Shown here piece after piece: positions 24,079-36,200 of a stretch of DNA of 64,000 nt. The stretch is from Oenanthe sinensis (Eukaryota > Streptophyta > Magnoliopsida > Apiales > Apiaceae), in contig CM053794.1 in the NCBI GenBank assembly GCA_028671895.1, positions 41,246,501 through 41,310,500 on the forward strand, given 5' to 3'. Within the stretch, counting starts at the first letter, position 1, and each line of letters starts with the position of its first letter. Under the pieces are notes generated by a model. It was given only the letters and a program-made list of their open reading frames with translations. It was not told where the DNA came from and did no database searches. The translations under genes and the position numbers were made by a program.

Positions 24079-27000
24079 TTTTTTTTTTGGAAAACAAATA
24101 GGAAATTTTATAAATTTTCATGATCAAGTACATTGATAAGAAAGGAAGGTACAGAAAACCATTCCTGTCGATCAGACATTGAACTAGCTTATCTAGCAAT
24201 AGTGTGAGCCGCTATATTCGCTGACCGTTTCACAAAAAAAACACTGCAAGACCTCAAGTCTTTCAAAATAGTTGAACAATCTAATATGATCGAGCCAAAG
24301 TATGACAAGTCTTCTACGTTTCTTCTTCTCACAGCCTGCACAACAGTTAGTGCATCGAGCTCAATGACCACATTAGTTACCTAACATTTTTTAAACCAAG
24401 ATAGCGCCTCCCTGAATGCCATAGCTTCCGCAATTTTGGGGTCAATGATCCCTACAAACTGACCTCCATAACCTTCTACAAACATCCCACCATGTTCGTC
24501 TCTGATAAGGCAACCAAAAGAACTTAAATTCATTTGTTTGTAAACCCCTGCATCCACATTAAAAGTTACCAACACTGCGATTGGTTTTTGCCAGATCATA
24601 CGTCCTTCCTGCTGATTAGTTAAGCACATATTATTCTTTTTATTTTGAGCTTTCTTCCACTGAAATAGAAGGGTACTTGCTCCATTGACCACCACTGAAG
24701 GAGTTTGATACCTGTTCCTCCATACCACAGTATTTCTATGGTTCCAGATGCTCCATGCCACCATGCACAGCATCTCAATTTCTTGATTTGTTAGAGAAGT
24801 GAACAGCTTTAGAAGCCACTGTCCAACTGAAAGTCCGATGGTGCATTGAACATTAAGGCACGTTGCTTCCCAACATTTTTGAGTAAAAGGGCATGAAAAA
24901 AATACATGCTCTAAGCTTTCTTCTGCTGATTTGCATATTGGGCATGCAGGTATCACATCCACCTTCCTCCTCAGTAGATTACTAAGCGTTGGCAGACAAT
25001 TATGAACAACTCTCCATATAAAGTTTTTGACTTTCGGAGGTATTAGCAGAGACCATAACTTCAGCCACTCAAAACCAACATGGCCGCTTCGAGTTTGGTC
25101 CAGAATTTTACATAATAACTTGTATCCACTTTTGACTGAATATTTACCCTTCTCATCTTCAACCCAGAGCCAAGGTCATTTACATCATTCACACCCAATG
25201 GAATCTGCAAAATTTTACTCGCATCTGTTTCATTAAAGATATCATGTACTATATCATGATCCCATTTCTTAACACTAGATTTGAATAATTTATTCACTGT
25301 TACATTCTGCAATTCAGGAACCATGCTAGTAGTTACTCGAGCATTATTGATGTCCGGGATCCACGGGTCCTGCCATATATTTATTGATTCGCCACTACCC
25401 ACTATCAATCTACTTCCTGTTTCAAGTAACTCTCTCGTCTCTAGAATGCTTCTCCAAACAAAACTGGGATTTCTTCCAAGGCGCGCTTCCCTAAACGAAC
25501 CTGATGGATAATATCGAGACTGCATTAATTTCGCTACAAAGGACTGGGGCTCGGTTAACAATCTCCACGCCTGCTTCCCTAACATAGCTATATTGAATTC
25601 CCTGATTCTCCGAAAGCCCATTCCACCGAATTTTTTCGGGTAGCATAATTTATCCCAGCACATTCACCGAATCCCCCTGGTATTTTCCATATTTGACACC
25701 CACCAGAATTTGTTCATCAAGTTTTCCAGCTCTTCACAGAGTTTTTTTGGCAGTAAAACACATCATCATGTAAGATGGGATAGCCTGGATGACAGCCTTT
25801 ATAAGGATTTCCTTACCTGCTCTTGAAAGAATTTTTCCTTTCCAGCTCTGCATTCGATTCCACACTTTTTCTTTGACATATCTAAATACCTCCCATTTAT
25901 TTCTACCGATGTAACTTGGTAGACCCGAATAAAAAGAAGAATCGTTGTTAACTGGAACTTGCAAAATCTGACTAACTGCTCCGGCCATTGAGTTTGAAAT
26001 ATTGCTGCTGAAATGTATACATGACTTTTGAAAATTAACTTGCTGGCCAGTAGCTTTTTCATAGAGAAGTAAGCAGCCTTTAATGCACTGTGCTTCTTCT
26101 GGGGTGGTCGCTCGGAAGAATAGGTAAGCATCGTCAGCAAAAAATAAGTGCGAAACTGTTGGAGTACTCCTTGCTATTTTACACCCGTGAAGTACACCTT
26201 CTTCCTCCCTTCTTTTAATAAGAGCTGATAGTCCCTCTGCACATAGAAGGAATTGATAAGGTGAGATTGGATCACCTTGGCGTAAACCCCTCCTTGGCGT
26301 AATTGGACCTACTTCTTTTCCTGAAAGCAAGAAGTTATATTTTACTGTGGACATACATAAGGAGATCCATTCAACCCATTCATTTGGGAATCCCATTTTT
26401 TCCATTATTCTGCGAATGAAGTCCCACTCCACCCTATCATAAGCTTTGCTCATATCAATTTTTAGGGCTGAATATCCCATTTTTCCTTGAGTCTTTCTTC
26501 TCATCCAGTGATTTATTTCGAAAGAAGCAATCACATTATCTGTAATTAACCTTCCCGGAATAAAGGCACTTTGTGTTTCAGAGATAATTTTTGGCAGAAG
26601 CAATTTCATCCTATTTGCAAGCATTTTTGTAATGATTTTGATCATGACATTACACAAAGATATGGGCCTTAAATCTGTTATGTGCTCTGGCTGATTTTTC
26701 TTTGGGATGAGTACTACAAGAGTGTCATTCAGATTGTATGGCATCGTACCAGTTGATAAAATATGCAGGCAGGTTTTAACTACATCTTCACCGATTATGT
26801 TCCAAAAGCGTTGATAAAAAGCAGGATTCATAATCCGGGGCTTTTGTCTGGATGCATAGAAAACACAGCCTCTCTAACCTCCTCGCTTGTAAACTCTTGA
26901 GTTAATTGCTCTTTTTGTTGAAAGAGCTTGTCATAGTAAGATCCGATTAATTCATCCAAACCGTTCGACCAATCCCTCCACGTACCTTCATCATCTTTCA

Positions 27001-28260
27001 ACTGGTTAATCGAATTCTTCTTCTTTCTCGCAAAGGCGTATGCGTGGAAGTACTTGGAATTATTATCAGCTGCTTGTAACCAGTGTTGTTTTGCTCTTTG
27101 CCTCCAAAAATCCTCTTGATGGGCTAGTAATCTTGAATAATCTTTTGTTGCCTCGTCGTAGCCTTGCATTGAGAAAGCATCAGCTAGACCCTTAAATTGA
27201 TCCATTCTTTGTCGACATTGTTTAAGTTTGTCCTTAAATTGCTTCTCCAATCTCACTCCCCAAGCCCTCAATTCTTTTGCACATATATCTATTTTTTGAA
27301 AGATATCGTGATTTTCATTATTTTTCCAACAACTCTCTACAATCTTGCTACAGCCTTCTTCCCTTATCCAAGCGTTTTCAAACCGAAATCGAAAACCACG
27401 CGGCACAGGTCTCCAAGCTTGTATTTGCAAGTAAATTGCCGAATGGTCTGAAGATGGGGACACCAGATTAATAAACTTGCTTGAAGGGAATAAACCTCTC
27501 CAACCATCAATTAGACAAACTCGGTCTAATCTTTCTTCAACCCACCTTGTTGTCCCTCGATTCTTTTCCCAAGTGAAAGGGTGTCCTTCCATTTCAAGAT
27601 CTGAAATCCCACAATCAAATAGTGTGTCCCGAAACCCGTTGAGTAACCAGCTAGGGTGAACATGTTTTCCTTTCTTCTCGTTAGCTCGGAGCATATCATT
27701 AAAATCCCCGATCACAGCCCAAGGAAGCACTGACTGATTAGAAAGAAATCGGAGTAAATTCCATGATTCTTTGCGCCTCGTTCGTTCCGGAAGTCCATAA
27801 AAACATGTCAGTCTCCATTTTGTTGTGTTCTCTAATTTTATTTCTGTATCGATATGATTTTCGGAGAAGCCCTTGATCTCTACTGTATCTGCATGTTTCC
27901 AAAACAGAGCCACCGCCATGACCCGGGCCTGCTACCGTAAAGAGCCCTTCATACTTCATTTTGGCCCGAATAGCTTCAATCCTATGTTTATCTATCATAG
28001 TTTCCATTAAGAACACCAGCAAAGGCTTTTTCATTTGGACTAGGTCCAATAATACCTGAACTGTATAAGTTCTTTGGATCTGAACTTATGAATCTTCCAA
28101 CATAATTGCCAATTGATTTAGGAATAAACTCAGAATTAAAGCCAATAGGAAGGTCGTACACTTGTATCCAAACGTACAGTTCATCAAGTTTAATTTCAGA
28201 GAGTTGTTTATACCTTGAATATTCGTGACTCTATACCTTAAATTAGTTAACTTACGATAG
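24079..28260 (-). mobile_element. L1-type LINE, 5'-truncated and broken
   Basis: A non-LTR retrotransposon on the minus strand. Its A-tail is the T-run at 24079-24088, and a 7-bp direct repeat CACCTAC flanks it (24072-24078 and 28261-28267). Reading from its 5' side: a remnant of ORF1 (DUF4283/zinc-knuckle type, with LDELYVWIQVYDLP, about 28080-28230), then an apurinic endonuclease domain (about 26830-28050; AVIGDFNDML, HPFTWEK, SSDHSAIYL). The reverse transcriptase follows (25734-26831; ALKIDMSKAYDRVEW, GLRQGDPISP, FFADD), then a zinc-finger RVT region (about 24870-25660) and an RNase H domain split at 24189-24600 (FNVDAG, IAEAMAFREAL). The frame is broken at about five places, near 27900, 26830, 25700, 25050 and 24380, so it is not autonomous. 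ORF1 and the endonuclease are joined with sequence missing between them. Confidence 0.9.
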
Positions 28261-28267
28261 CACCTAC

Positions 28268-28545
28268 ACTCCCATTGTTAGATTTAACCTTGAATGAGAA
28301 ACTTTTATCTCCGTGGTCGCACACAAAAACAAGCAATTCACATGCCACATTTGTTCATATATTATTATTGTTATTATTCCTCACATGATGAGTGCATACT
28401 CCATTCCACTTCATCTGCACACATTTCTCTCCGTGGTGGGATCCTTGGATATGGTACTACATCTCGGCAATTGTCTTTACAATTCACTTTCATATCAACT
28501 GAACAGCTAGATAAAAACATATCTTACACTTTTTTTCATTATCAT
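28268..28545. other. sequence between LINE and eS8 fragment
   Basis: No recognised gene. It is less AT-rich than most spacers here and stays open in the plus-strand frame from about 28294, but matches nothing I know. It could be the interrupted continuation of the cystatin-like locus left of the LINE; nothing in it confirms that. Confidence 0.35.
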
Positions 28546-29210
28546 GTTACTGATGGTTTTATCAATGTAAGAATAGTTTGTGGCTTTGTGCACACCTAAG
28601 TAATTCTTACTCTGGAACCTTTTTTTTCTTCATCCAAGTGAATAATGAGAATAATTAGAAGGCAGAAATTTTCAATTGCTGTATGACAGAAACTTGCATG
28701 TCAATGAATTGATATCTCTTAAAGAGTCTTAATGGCTGTTGCCCTTGGTATAACAGGTACATTTTGGAGGGCAATGAAGAAAGGGAAGGGAGCAGCAGCC
28801 TACATGGAGTTAGATTGAGAATGTTTTTGCATTACTTTCATTCTTGTACTTTTTTTTCTGTGGAACCTGAGAAATTTTCACCTCAAAGTTGATTTAAATG
28901 TTGTTTCTCAACTATTTAACTAAAATTTGATATGGCCTGTGTGATTGACTTAATTTCACATTATATGTTGCAAGCTCTGTTGAAGCCTTTAAAGTTGTAG
29001 TTCAAATAGGCGTGATATGCAATTTAGCAGTGATATTAGGTATATATATTATTAATTATTCTTTGTTTGGAATGCGCACCTTTTAATGTCTGTCTAAACC
29101 CCAAGCTACGACGTATCTACTTTCAGTTGGGCAGACTGTAAGATCAGTTCAAGTATTTTCAGCCTTTGTTGTGCAAGGAGGCCATGCACTTGTTGCTCAT
29201 TGGAAGTGGC
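28546..29210 (+). pseudogene. eS8 3'-end fragment (segmental copy)
   Basis: Matches 20411 to about 21110 closely: the end of eS8 intron 4, the start of the last exon after 'taacag', then the 3' UTR and flank. Within the exon, 36 bases are lost between 'ggagggcaa' and 'tgaagaaagggaag', and the stop codon TAA is changed to TAC. The copy carries intron sequence, so it arose by DNA duplication, not reverse transcription. It lacks exons 1-4 and cannot make eS8. Confidence 0.93.
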
Positions 29211-30250
29211 AGTGGTTGATCCGATCCGATGACACGATTATAGAGATAAAACTTGAAAATGTGATGAAACCTATAAACACTGGTTCAGAAATGTCATCTC
29301 TCTTTGGCTCTTTTGGTTACCTGTAACCCAGCTATGTAACTCACACTTTCATGGAACTTGTAAGTGTTTGGTTGTACAGTTTCTAAAATGAATGAGGTAA
29401 TTTATACTTCCCAGGTATTTAGGGTTACTGCAAAACACTATAACTTAGTTACCTAGTCCTGGTCACCAATCTATTATATTTTATAAATAATATTTTATAA
29501 TTAAATTTTTATTTATTTTTATAATAATATATATTAATTTATCTATTTATATTTAAAATAAATTATAATACACATATATTTTCTAAACAATAGTGTTAAA
29601 TATATATGTTTTTAATCTTTATATACAATTTTTAAAATAGTTTTAATTAGCTTTCAATGAATTTTGTATCAATATAATTATTATCGCCACTAAATTAGAA
29701 AATAATTATTTAATCCATTTTAAAATGTATTTTTCACTTTTTGAGAATTAAAAAAATAATAATAAATTTACGGTTAAAATTTTATCAAAACCATTGAAAA
29801 ATTATTTCTAAAGTTACTAATAAATCTTTTCACAATTTATTGCTCGCGATATTACTTGTGAGTTCTGACAAGAGAGTGTTGACTCTTATTAATGTCATCA
29901 TACTCATATCACTGTTTGGAATTGCACCCCAAATAATTCATGTTAATTTGCAGTTACGGTAAAATACTGGTAAAACATGAAATACGAGGGAAGATTAATG
30001 ATGCAACCTGTTGTAGTAAATATTTCCAGAAGTAAAAAGGCTACTAGGTAAATAGTAGTGATGCTCAGTCTAAAGAATTCCTCCAGCAAATACTACCGTG
30101 TGTCATATTCTGATTACAATGGAAGGAATAAGTAAACATATTATCTGGAGTGGACAAGTTTCCGCAACTTTACACAATGATAGTTGGAAACAATAATATA
30201 TGCAAAATAATCAACGTGGCAACTGTCTGTTTGTCTGTCTTGGCCTGTAC
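29211..30250. other. AT-rich spacer, 3' side of GDPDL
   Basis: No gene seen. It is strongly AT-rich at 29460-29830. The rightmost few hundred bases are probably the 3' UTR of the minus-strand GDPDL gene. Confidence 0.5.
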
Positions 30251-33200
30251 TCAGAATAATAATATAGCAACCAGAAGAAGAGGCAGGCTGGCCACTAGAA
30301 CACTCAAAACTAGTTTAGATTGTCCATTTGGTGGACTAATTGGAGACGATGCTGTAGCAGTATTATTCATGGTAGTTGAGGGTGGAACCGAAACAGAAGG
30401 CAGTGGGGGCTCCAACACGTCCGAGTCGGACAATACTGGGCTGGGAGCTTCAGCTGGTGGCTGAGGTTGAACAACTGTCAAGAGACTACCAGGTTCTACT
30501 GGAGACATGTAACTTGGTGCATTTGGCCCTAACCCTAAACATCGGTTTCCTGTTCATCACCAAATTATATTACAAATATGAATACGGAGCTTGCAGCATG
30601 AACAGAACAGTAAGAAGAGCCGTATCATCTCTGCTATCACATAATACTGACGATAACAAAATCTAGAATCTGTTAACGAGAACTTATAGGTGTGCATAAA
30701 GATGCAGTCCAGAATAAGGAACCTAAAGGGTGTTCCAATTTCATCATTTTATTGCTAGAACATTTGCTAGAAATTTAATGTTGAAACATTTAGAGTATGC
30801 GTTAAAAATTTCTATAATATAGCTGTCAATTTACAAATGGACAGAGAGAGATGGGTTGTCCCATTAAACCCCTGTCACGGAGATAGTCCGTCTCTCTTAT
30901 GTATTGTTTTTAACTATAACCACATCTGAACTTTATAATAAAAAAGAAATAAAATGAATAATGAAAGTAGTAAAGATTATTACCATGAAAGCACAAGAGT
31001 GAACTTACTTCTATATTTATCTGCAGTTTTGGGGAAGTCAGTAATGACACCATCGATATCGGCTCCAACAACGAAGGAATTTAACTCCACACGTGCATCT
31101 GAGAAGAAGTCCCATGCTTGAGGATAGAATTCATTTTGGAAAAGTTTTACATAGACAGGTAGCTCAAATGCCTTCAACTTTGGCACAACATCTGTAGCAC
31201 CAGTAAGGAATCCAACTCTATCTCGACTGAATACAGACTTCTTCTTGACCACAACGGAATCAGCAAATTTCTTAATGCCCAACATCGTTGAATTTAGCAC
31301 ATCACATATAACTTCATCAACTTCATAAACAAATTCAAAGTTTCTCTTCTCCTTGATCTTAATAAGCACTGAACTATTAGATGATCGAATCATTACTCTT
31401 TTAACTTTCTGGTTATCATAACCATTTTTGCTCAAAGCATCAAGAACAGCATCTATCACACCCAAACCCTGCTCTGCTAGGAAAGCTGCTTTCTGCAGGA
31501 GGAGAGAAAATGCATTTTTATTAAAATGATAAAATCTAAAATTAAGCTTAAGCACCCTAAAGTACATGCAACAAATCCTAACTGTACCTTACAATTCCCA
31601 CAATATGTAGAGGACAATTATTAAATACAAATTCTAAATCAATGATTGGTCAAGTCTTAACTCCCATTAGTAAGCTATTCCCTTGCAACATGTGGAAGCT
31701 ATAACGTGAGATTAGGAGAGAGATTAAATGCAGAATGATACTCATACAGTCCTGGAGTTCAAGTTTACAGAATATATCATAATACAAACTGGCTTTAGCT
31801 ACTCACTCACCAGTAAATCATGTTTATATTTATTTGATGTGAAATAAAATTCTTTGACCCTTCACTTCTGGTACTCCAAAATCCAAGTATGGAATATAAG
31901 CTTGTAGATGAACTTTCCAATATTAAGTAATGCTTACCTAATTTTCTTCCCCTACTCTCTCCCACAATGCTAATTGCTGATCATCACATTAACTTAACAT
32001 ATGTAAAAAATAACCAGTTACTTCATAAAGTTTGTAGCAGGTTTCTCATGTAGTTGTTAATAACTAACCTCATCAAAGGGCGGATACATAGAAACAAAAA
32101 AAAAAGCGTTGAGATATTTTCTTGATTTTTTAATTCTGAATAATTAATGCTACAGAGTGGAAAGAGATTGCTTAACCTTTTTAGAAATTTGAAAAACTAG
32201 CATAAAATTACCTCAATGCGAATCAAAACACCAGAAACAGAAGGTGCATTATAAGCTAAGGCCAAAAAGTCGGATAATGACGTGAATTTTCCTTTATTCT
32301 TGTTGTTTTGATTCCGGTACAGTTTCTCCTCTGCAAATGGATTATAGATATCCGCTGCCATAATGTTTAAAACATCAGAATACGGAAAAACTATTAAAAT
32401 CACTTAAATATTGGAAGGATATAAGATAAGCTAGATTATAATTGTTTATCGAGAAGATTGCTTGCATGATGGAAGACATTTAAATTGTCGGGAGAAGGAT
32501 CTTGATAATGTGTATCCCATGCAGTGATTCTTCAAGCTTTCTCTTTGAAGTCATTTGAATTTTCTATACAGGTACCAGACCATTATACATATAATTAGCA
32601 CACATAATTCCACCGCGATTAATGTGTTTACATGCGAAATATGCAAAAGAAAAAAAAACAAATGTCGATACTCTTTTAATTTCACCTAAGGATTCCAGCA
32701 ACAATAGTTAAATTGCGACTTCTCAACACGAACGTACACCAAGTGAACTTTATGTCAAGCTATGGTCTGTCGAATTTGGTAATGAAATTTATTGAAGTCT
32801 TTTATAATGAAAATTGATTACAAAAGTAGAGGACATATATTATTATTCAACAATGCACATGGCCAAAAATTGTCCTGCTAGAGGTGGCAACTTCTTAGTA
32901 GACAGAGTTGGCACACCCTTTCAGTGACATTGGATATGTATGCTTGAAAATGTCAAGCAAGTACAAAGCAGTTGGGTTTTTACTAGATTTCAAGGAATTA
33001 CTAAGAGATTCTTATTAATCAAAAGATATTTTTACTTTCATGGCAAGCCAAAACGACTTAAAATCATTAGCATCAGTGGGATGGAGGTATATAGACTAAC
33101 GTTTCAATTCCTGAATTTCTTTCCATGTAAGATTAAAGGAAAATATCCCTGCAGCACTACCAAGTTCAGGAATGTTCATTATAAGCGTCGTGTAAGCTTG

Positions 33201-36200
33201 AGCAACATTGGTTCTATCTATAAGGTTTATAGAGCCCAAACAAATTGGCACTCCATCCTTTGTCATCTGAACTGGACAGTCAAGAATATCAGCACCATCC
33301 GTAATTGCTGCTTTATATGCCAAATCAGTACAACCTGGGTAGTCTCCACTTGCTCCTTCATTAGAAATAACCAAAGGTTTCACTGAATCGATTGTAGCCC
33401 ACATGAAAAAGAACATGTTAACGACTCATTAGTTAGTACTAAAGAATGTCACTATTCACATTTAGGCACAGTTTCTTAGCAATAATTTGAGTAGAAAAGG
33501 AGAAGTGGAAACTAAAAGGCACACATGATACGGACATACCTGGATGTGAATCATTTTTATCCATGTGAGAGTAACAATCTACAGAATCACAGAAAAATAA
33601 CAATCAAAACACTTACAATATGGAATAGATTTTTCACAAACTTAAACTATAAATACTGCATAAGCTTTACTACATCTTGTTCTATTGTCTTTGTCTCAAG
33701 GTTGATGTGGATTTGTAAGTTGAAATAATTTCATACAAGAAGTTATATATGTAAATATCAGTATATAAGTAACTCAAGCATACATTCTAGACGAACGAAA
33801 TTAAAGCATTGTTGTTCATAACAACTTCTATGTGTGTGCTCCTGTCCCTGTATATGAACATACATATTATAAAAATAAAGGGGATATAAAATGATTACAG
33901 ACCAAATCGAAATTATTTGAAGCATGTCTATATTAATTCATGAACGACGCGGAAGATATCAATACCTTACAACATTAGATTTCCCTTCGGATGGCTAAAC
34001 TTCACCTACTTAAATATACTTATTCAATAATCTAAAAATTTATCATAACTATATACCAAATTCATTTCAAAGGCTATCATAACTAGTTGGGGATTTTTTT
34101 TTCTTATATTAGAAAGAATTTTCAGTTATGTGAAATATTTGATAGAAAACACAACACTCAATACTCAGATGAGCTATCACAAGCTACTGGTCAAATTATA
34201 CAATCAAGTAAACTGTCCTCATTAATCACTACAGTGTACTGCAAAAGTGAAGTTTTCACAGATATACACGAACCTGTATGGGAATATAGTAGTTGATAAC
34301 TATTGGCTTGTAGCCTAACAGATACCACTCTTTCATATGGTAGATAAGACATACATATAGCCGCTGATGGAGTTATTGGAAAGTCAGAAAGCACACCATC
34401 CACGGAGAAGTTGTCGTTGTCAATAAATTTTAGATACTCTGCTGAAGGATCATAACTGAAATCATATGCAAGGGGTACATCATTTGAAAACTCTGATGCA
34501 TATATTTCTAACCCCTCTTTGTGAGCATCCAAAACAACCGAGGTATGCGGCAGCAAATTTAGTTTTTGATTCACAGGCCATATGTAAGATTTTGGAACTA
34601 GAATTCCAGAAGCAAATGTTTTAATAAATTTCAGGTTCTTTAATAGAGAATCATAAGTTTGGTTAGTTGAAGGCTCAATTTCGTTCTTTCCAAGAAACCG
34701 AAAAACAAGCTTTGTCGGGGTTGCTCTAAGTCTTGCCACAATACTTTTAAGAAAGTTCACCTCTGGTGATGAAATATAATTCACAACAGAACTTCTGGAT
34801 GTAGAAAGTATGAAACTTCTTGTGTTTAATTTATGTTGGTCGAAGAAAGCAGCATGCTGCAAAAACAAATGGAAATACATAAGAACAGCTGAGCCAGCAA
34901 TCCTATTTCCTCCAAAATCAAACTGAAGAAAACGGCCATTTTTATAATTAGCCACAGAACCCAAGGGTAAATTTTACTGACGGTTACCTGGATATTTAAC
35001 CATAATCCGGGCGGTTTTAACTGCTTTACCACATCTTGGATACCCATTACTGCAAATAAACTTAGATCCAACTGGTTTGTCCGTGAATAAACTCCCTGGA
35101 GTACTGCACAGTGTAAAGAAAAGCTTGTTAGTTTAGATAACCAACTGCAGTAAAATGAACCGATCTCCAATTATCGTTTCCAAGACGGTAGGCTTGCAAA
35201 CTCTCCTTTAATAACCAATCACAAGTTAAAATATTCAGGTACGGTGTGAAAGCTTTATGGCATATCTTTAGTTATGATTGGAAGACATATCTTACTGTGG
35301 TATTAGTTTCTCATCTGGTGAAAAGGAACAAGCAAAATGTTAAAGATCGATGTGCTATGCAACAAGAATTATTGGTTCAACAAAATGACAAAGCATGCCA
35401 ATTTAGAGATAATCCTATTTCTAGGATGATCGATGAGTTTTGAGAGGACAAGTTAAAATATTCAGGTACGGTGTGAAAGCTTTATGGCATATCTTTAGTT
35501 ATGATTGGAAGACATATCTTACTGTAGCATTAGTTTCTCATCTGGTGAAAAGGAACAAGCAAAATGTTAAAGATCGATGTGCTATGCAACAAGAATTATT
35601 GGTTCAACAAAATGACAAAGCATGCCAATTTAGAGGCTTAAATGACTTCAGGAAAGGCGCTGGGAAGAGATAAACTGAGGCAGAGAGCTTTCGACTGGAC
35701 CTTATAAATATTATCTTGTCCTCTCAAAACTCATCGATCATCCTAGAAATAGGATTAAATGTATAAGGATCTACTCCATTATATTGTTCCCAACTCCATA
35801 GAGCTGATGATTGCAGAACAATTATGCAAGAGAACCACACATACTGCATATCCTTCATTGCATTAAAGAAAGGAATACAAACATGAAGCTTTCTCTCTCT
35901 GTTCTATCATGTCATATGTTTCAGGTTGCACACTGATAAAGGATCAAATATTGAGCTCAATATGCAATTGTCATAGTATAGTGATTCATATTTATCCTTG
36001 TACAGTAGAATAAAAATAAGAGGAAGAGAAGATTAAACATAGGGTTATTTTTTTAATCTTCTCTTCCTCTTACTCTTCGACTATTGTATAAATCCAACAT
36101 TAAAGGTAAAAGTAAAAATTGAAAAACAATTATTACTTGGTGGAAAAAAAAACTAACTGTATAACATAGATGGAATTTCTACGATGTCCTTGGTCGCTGT

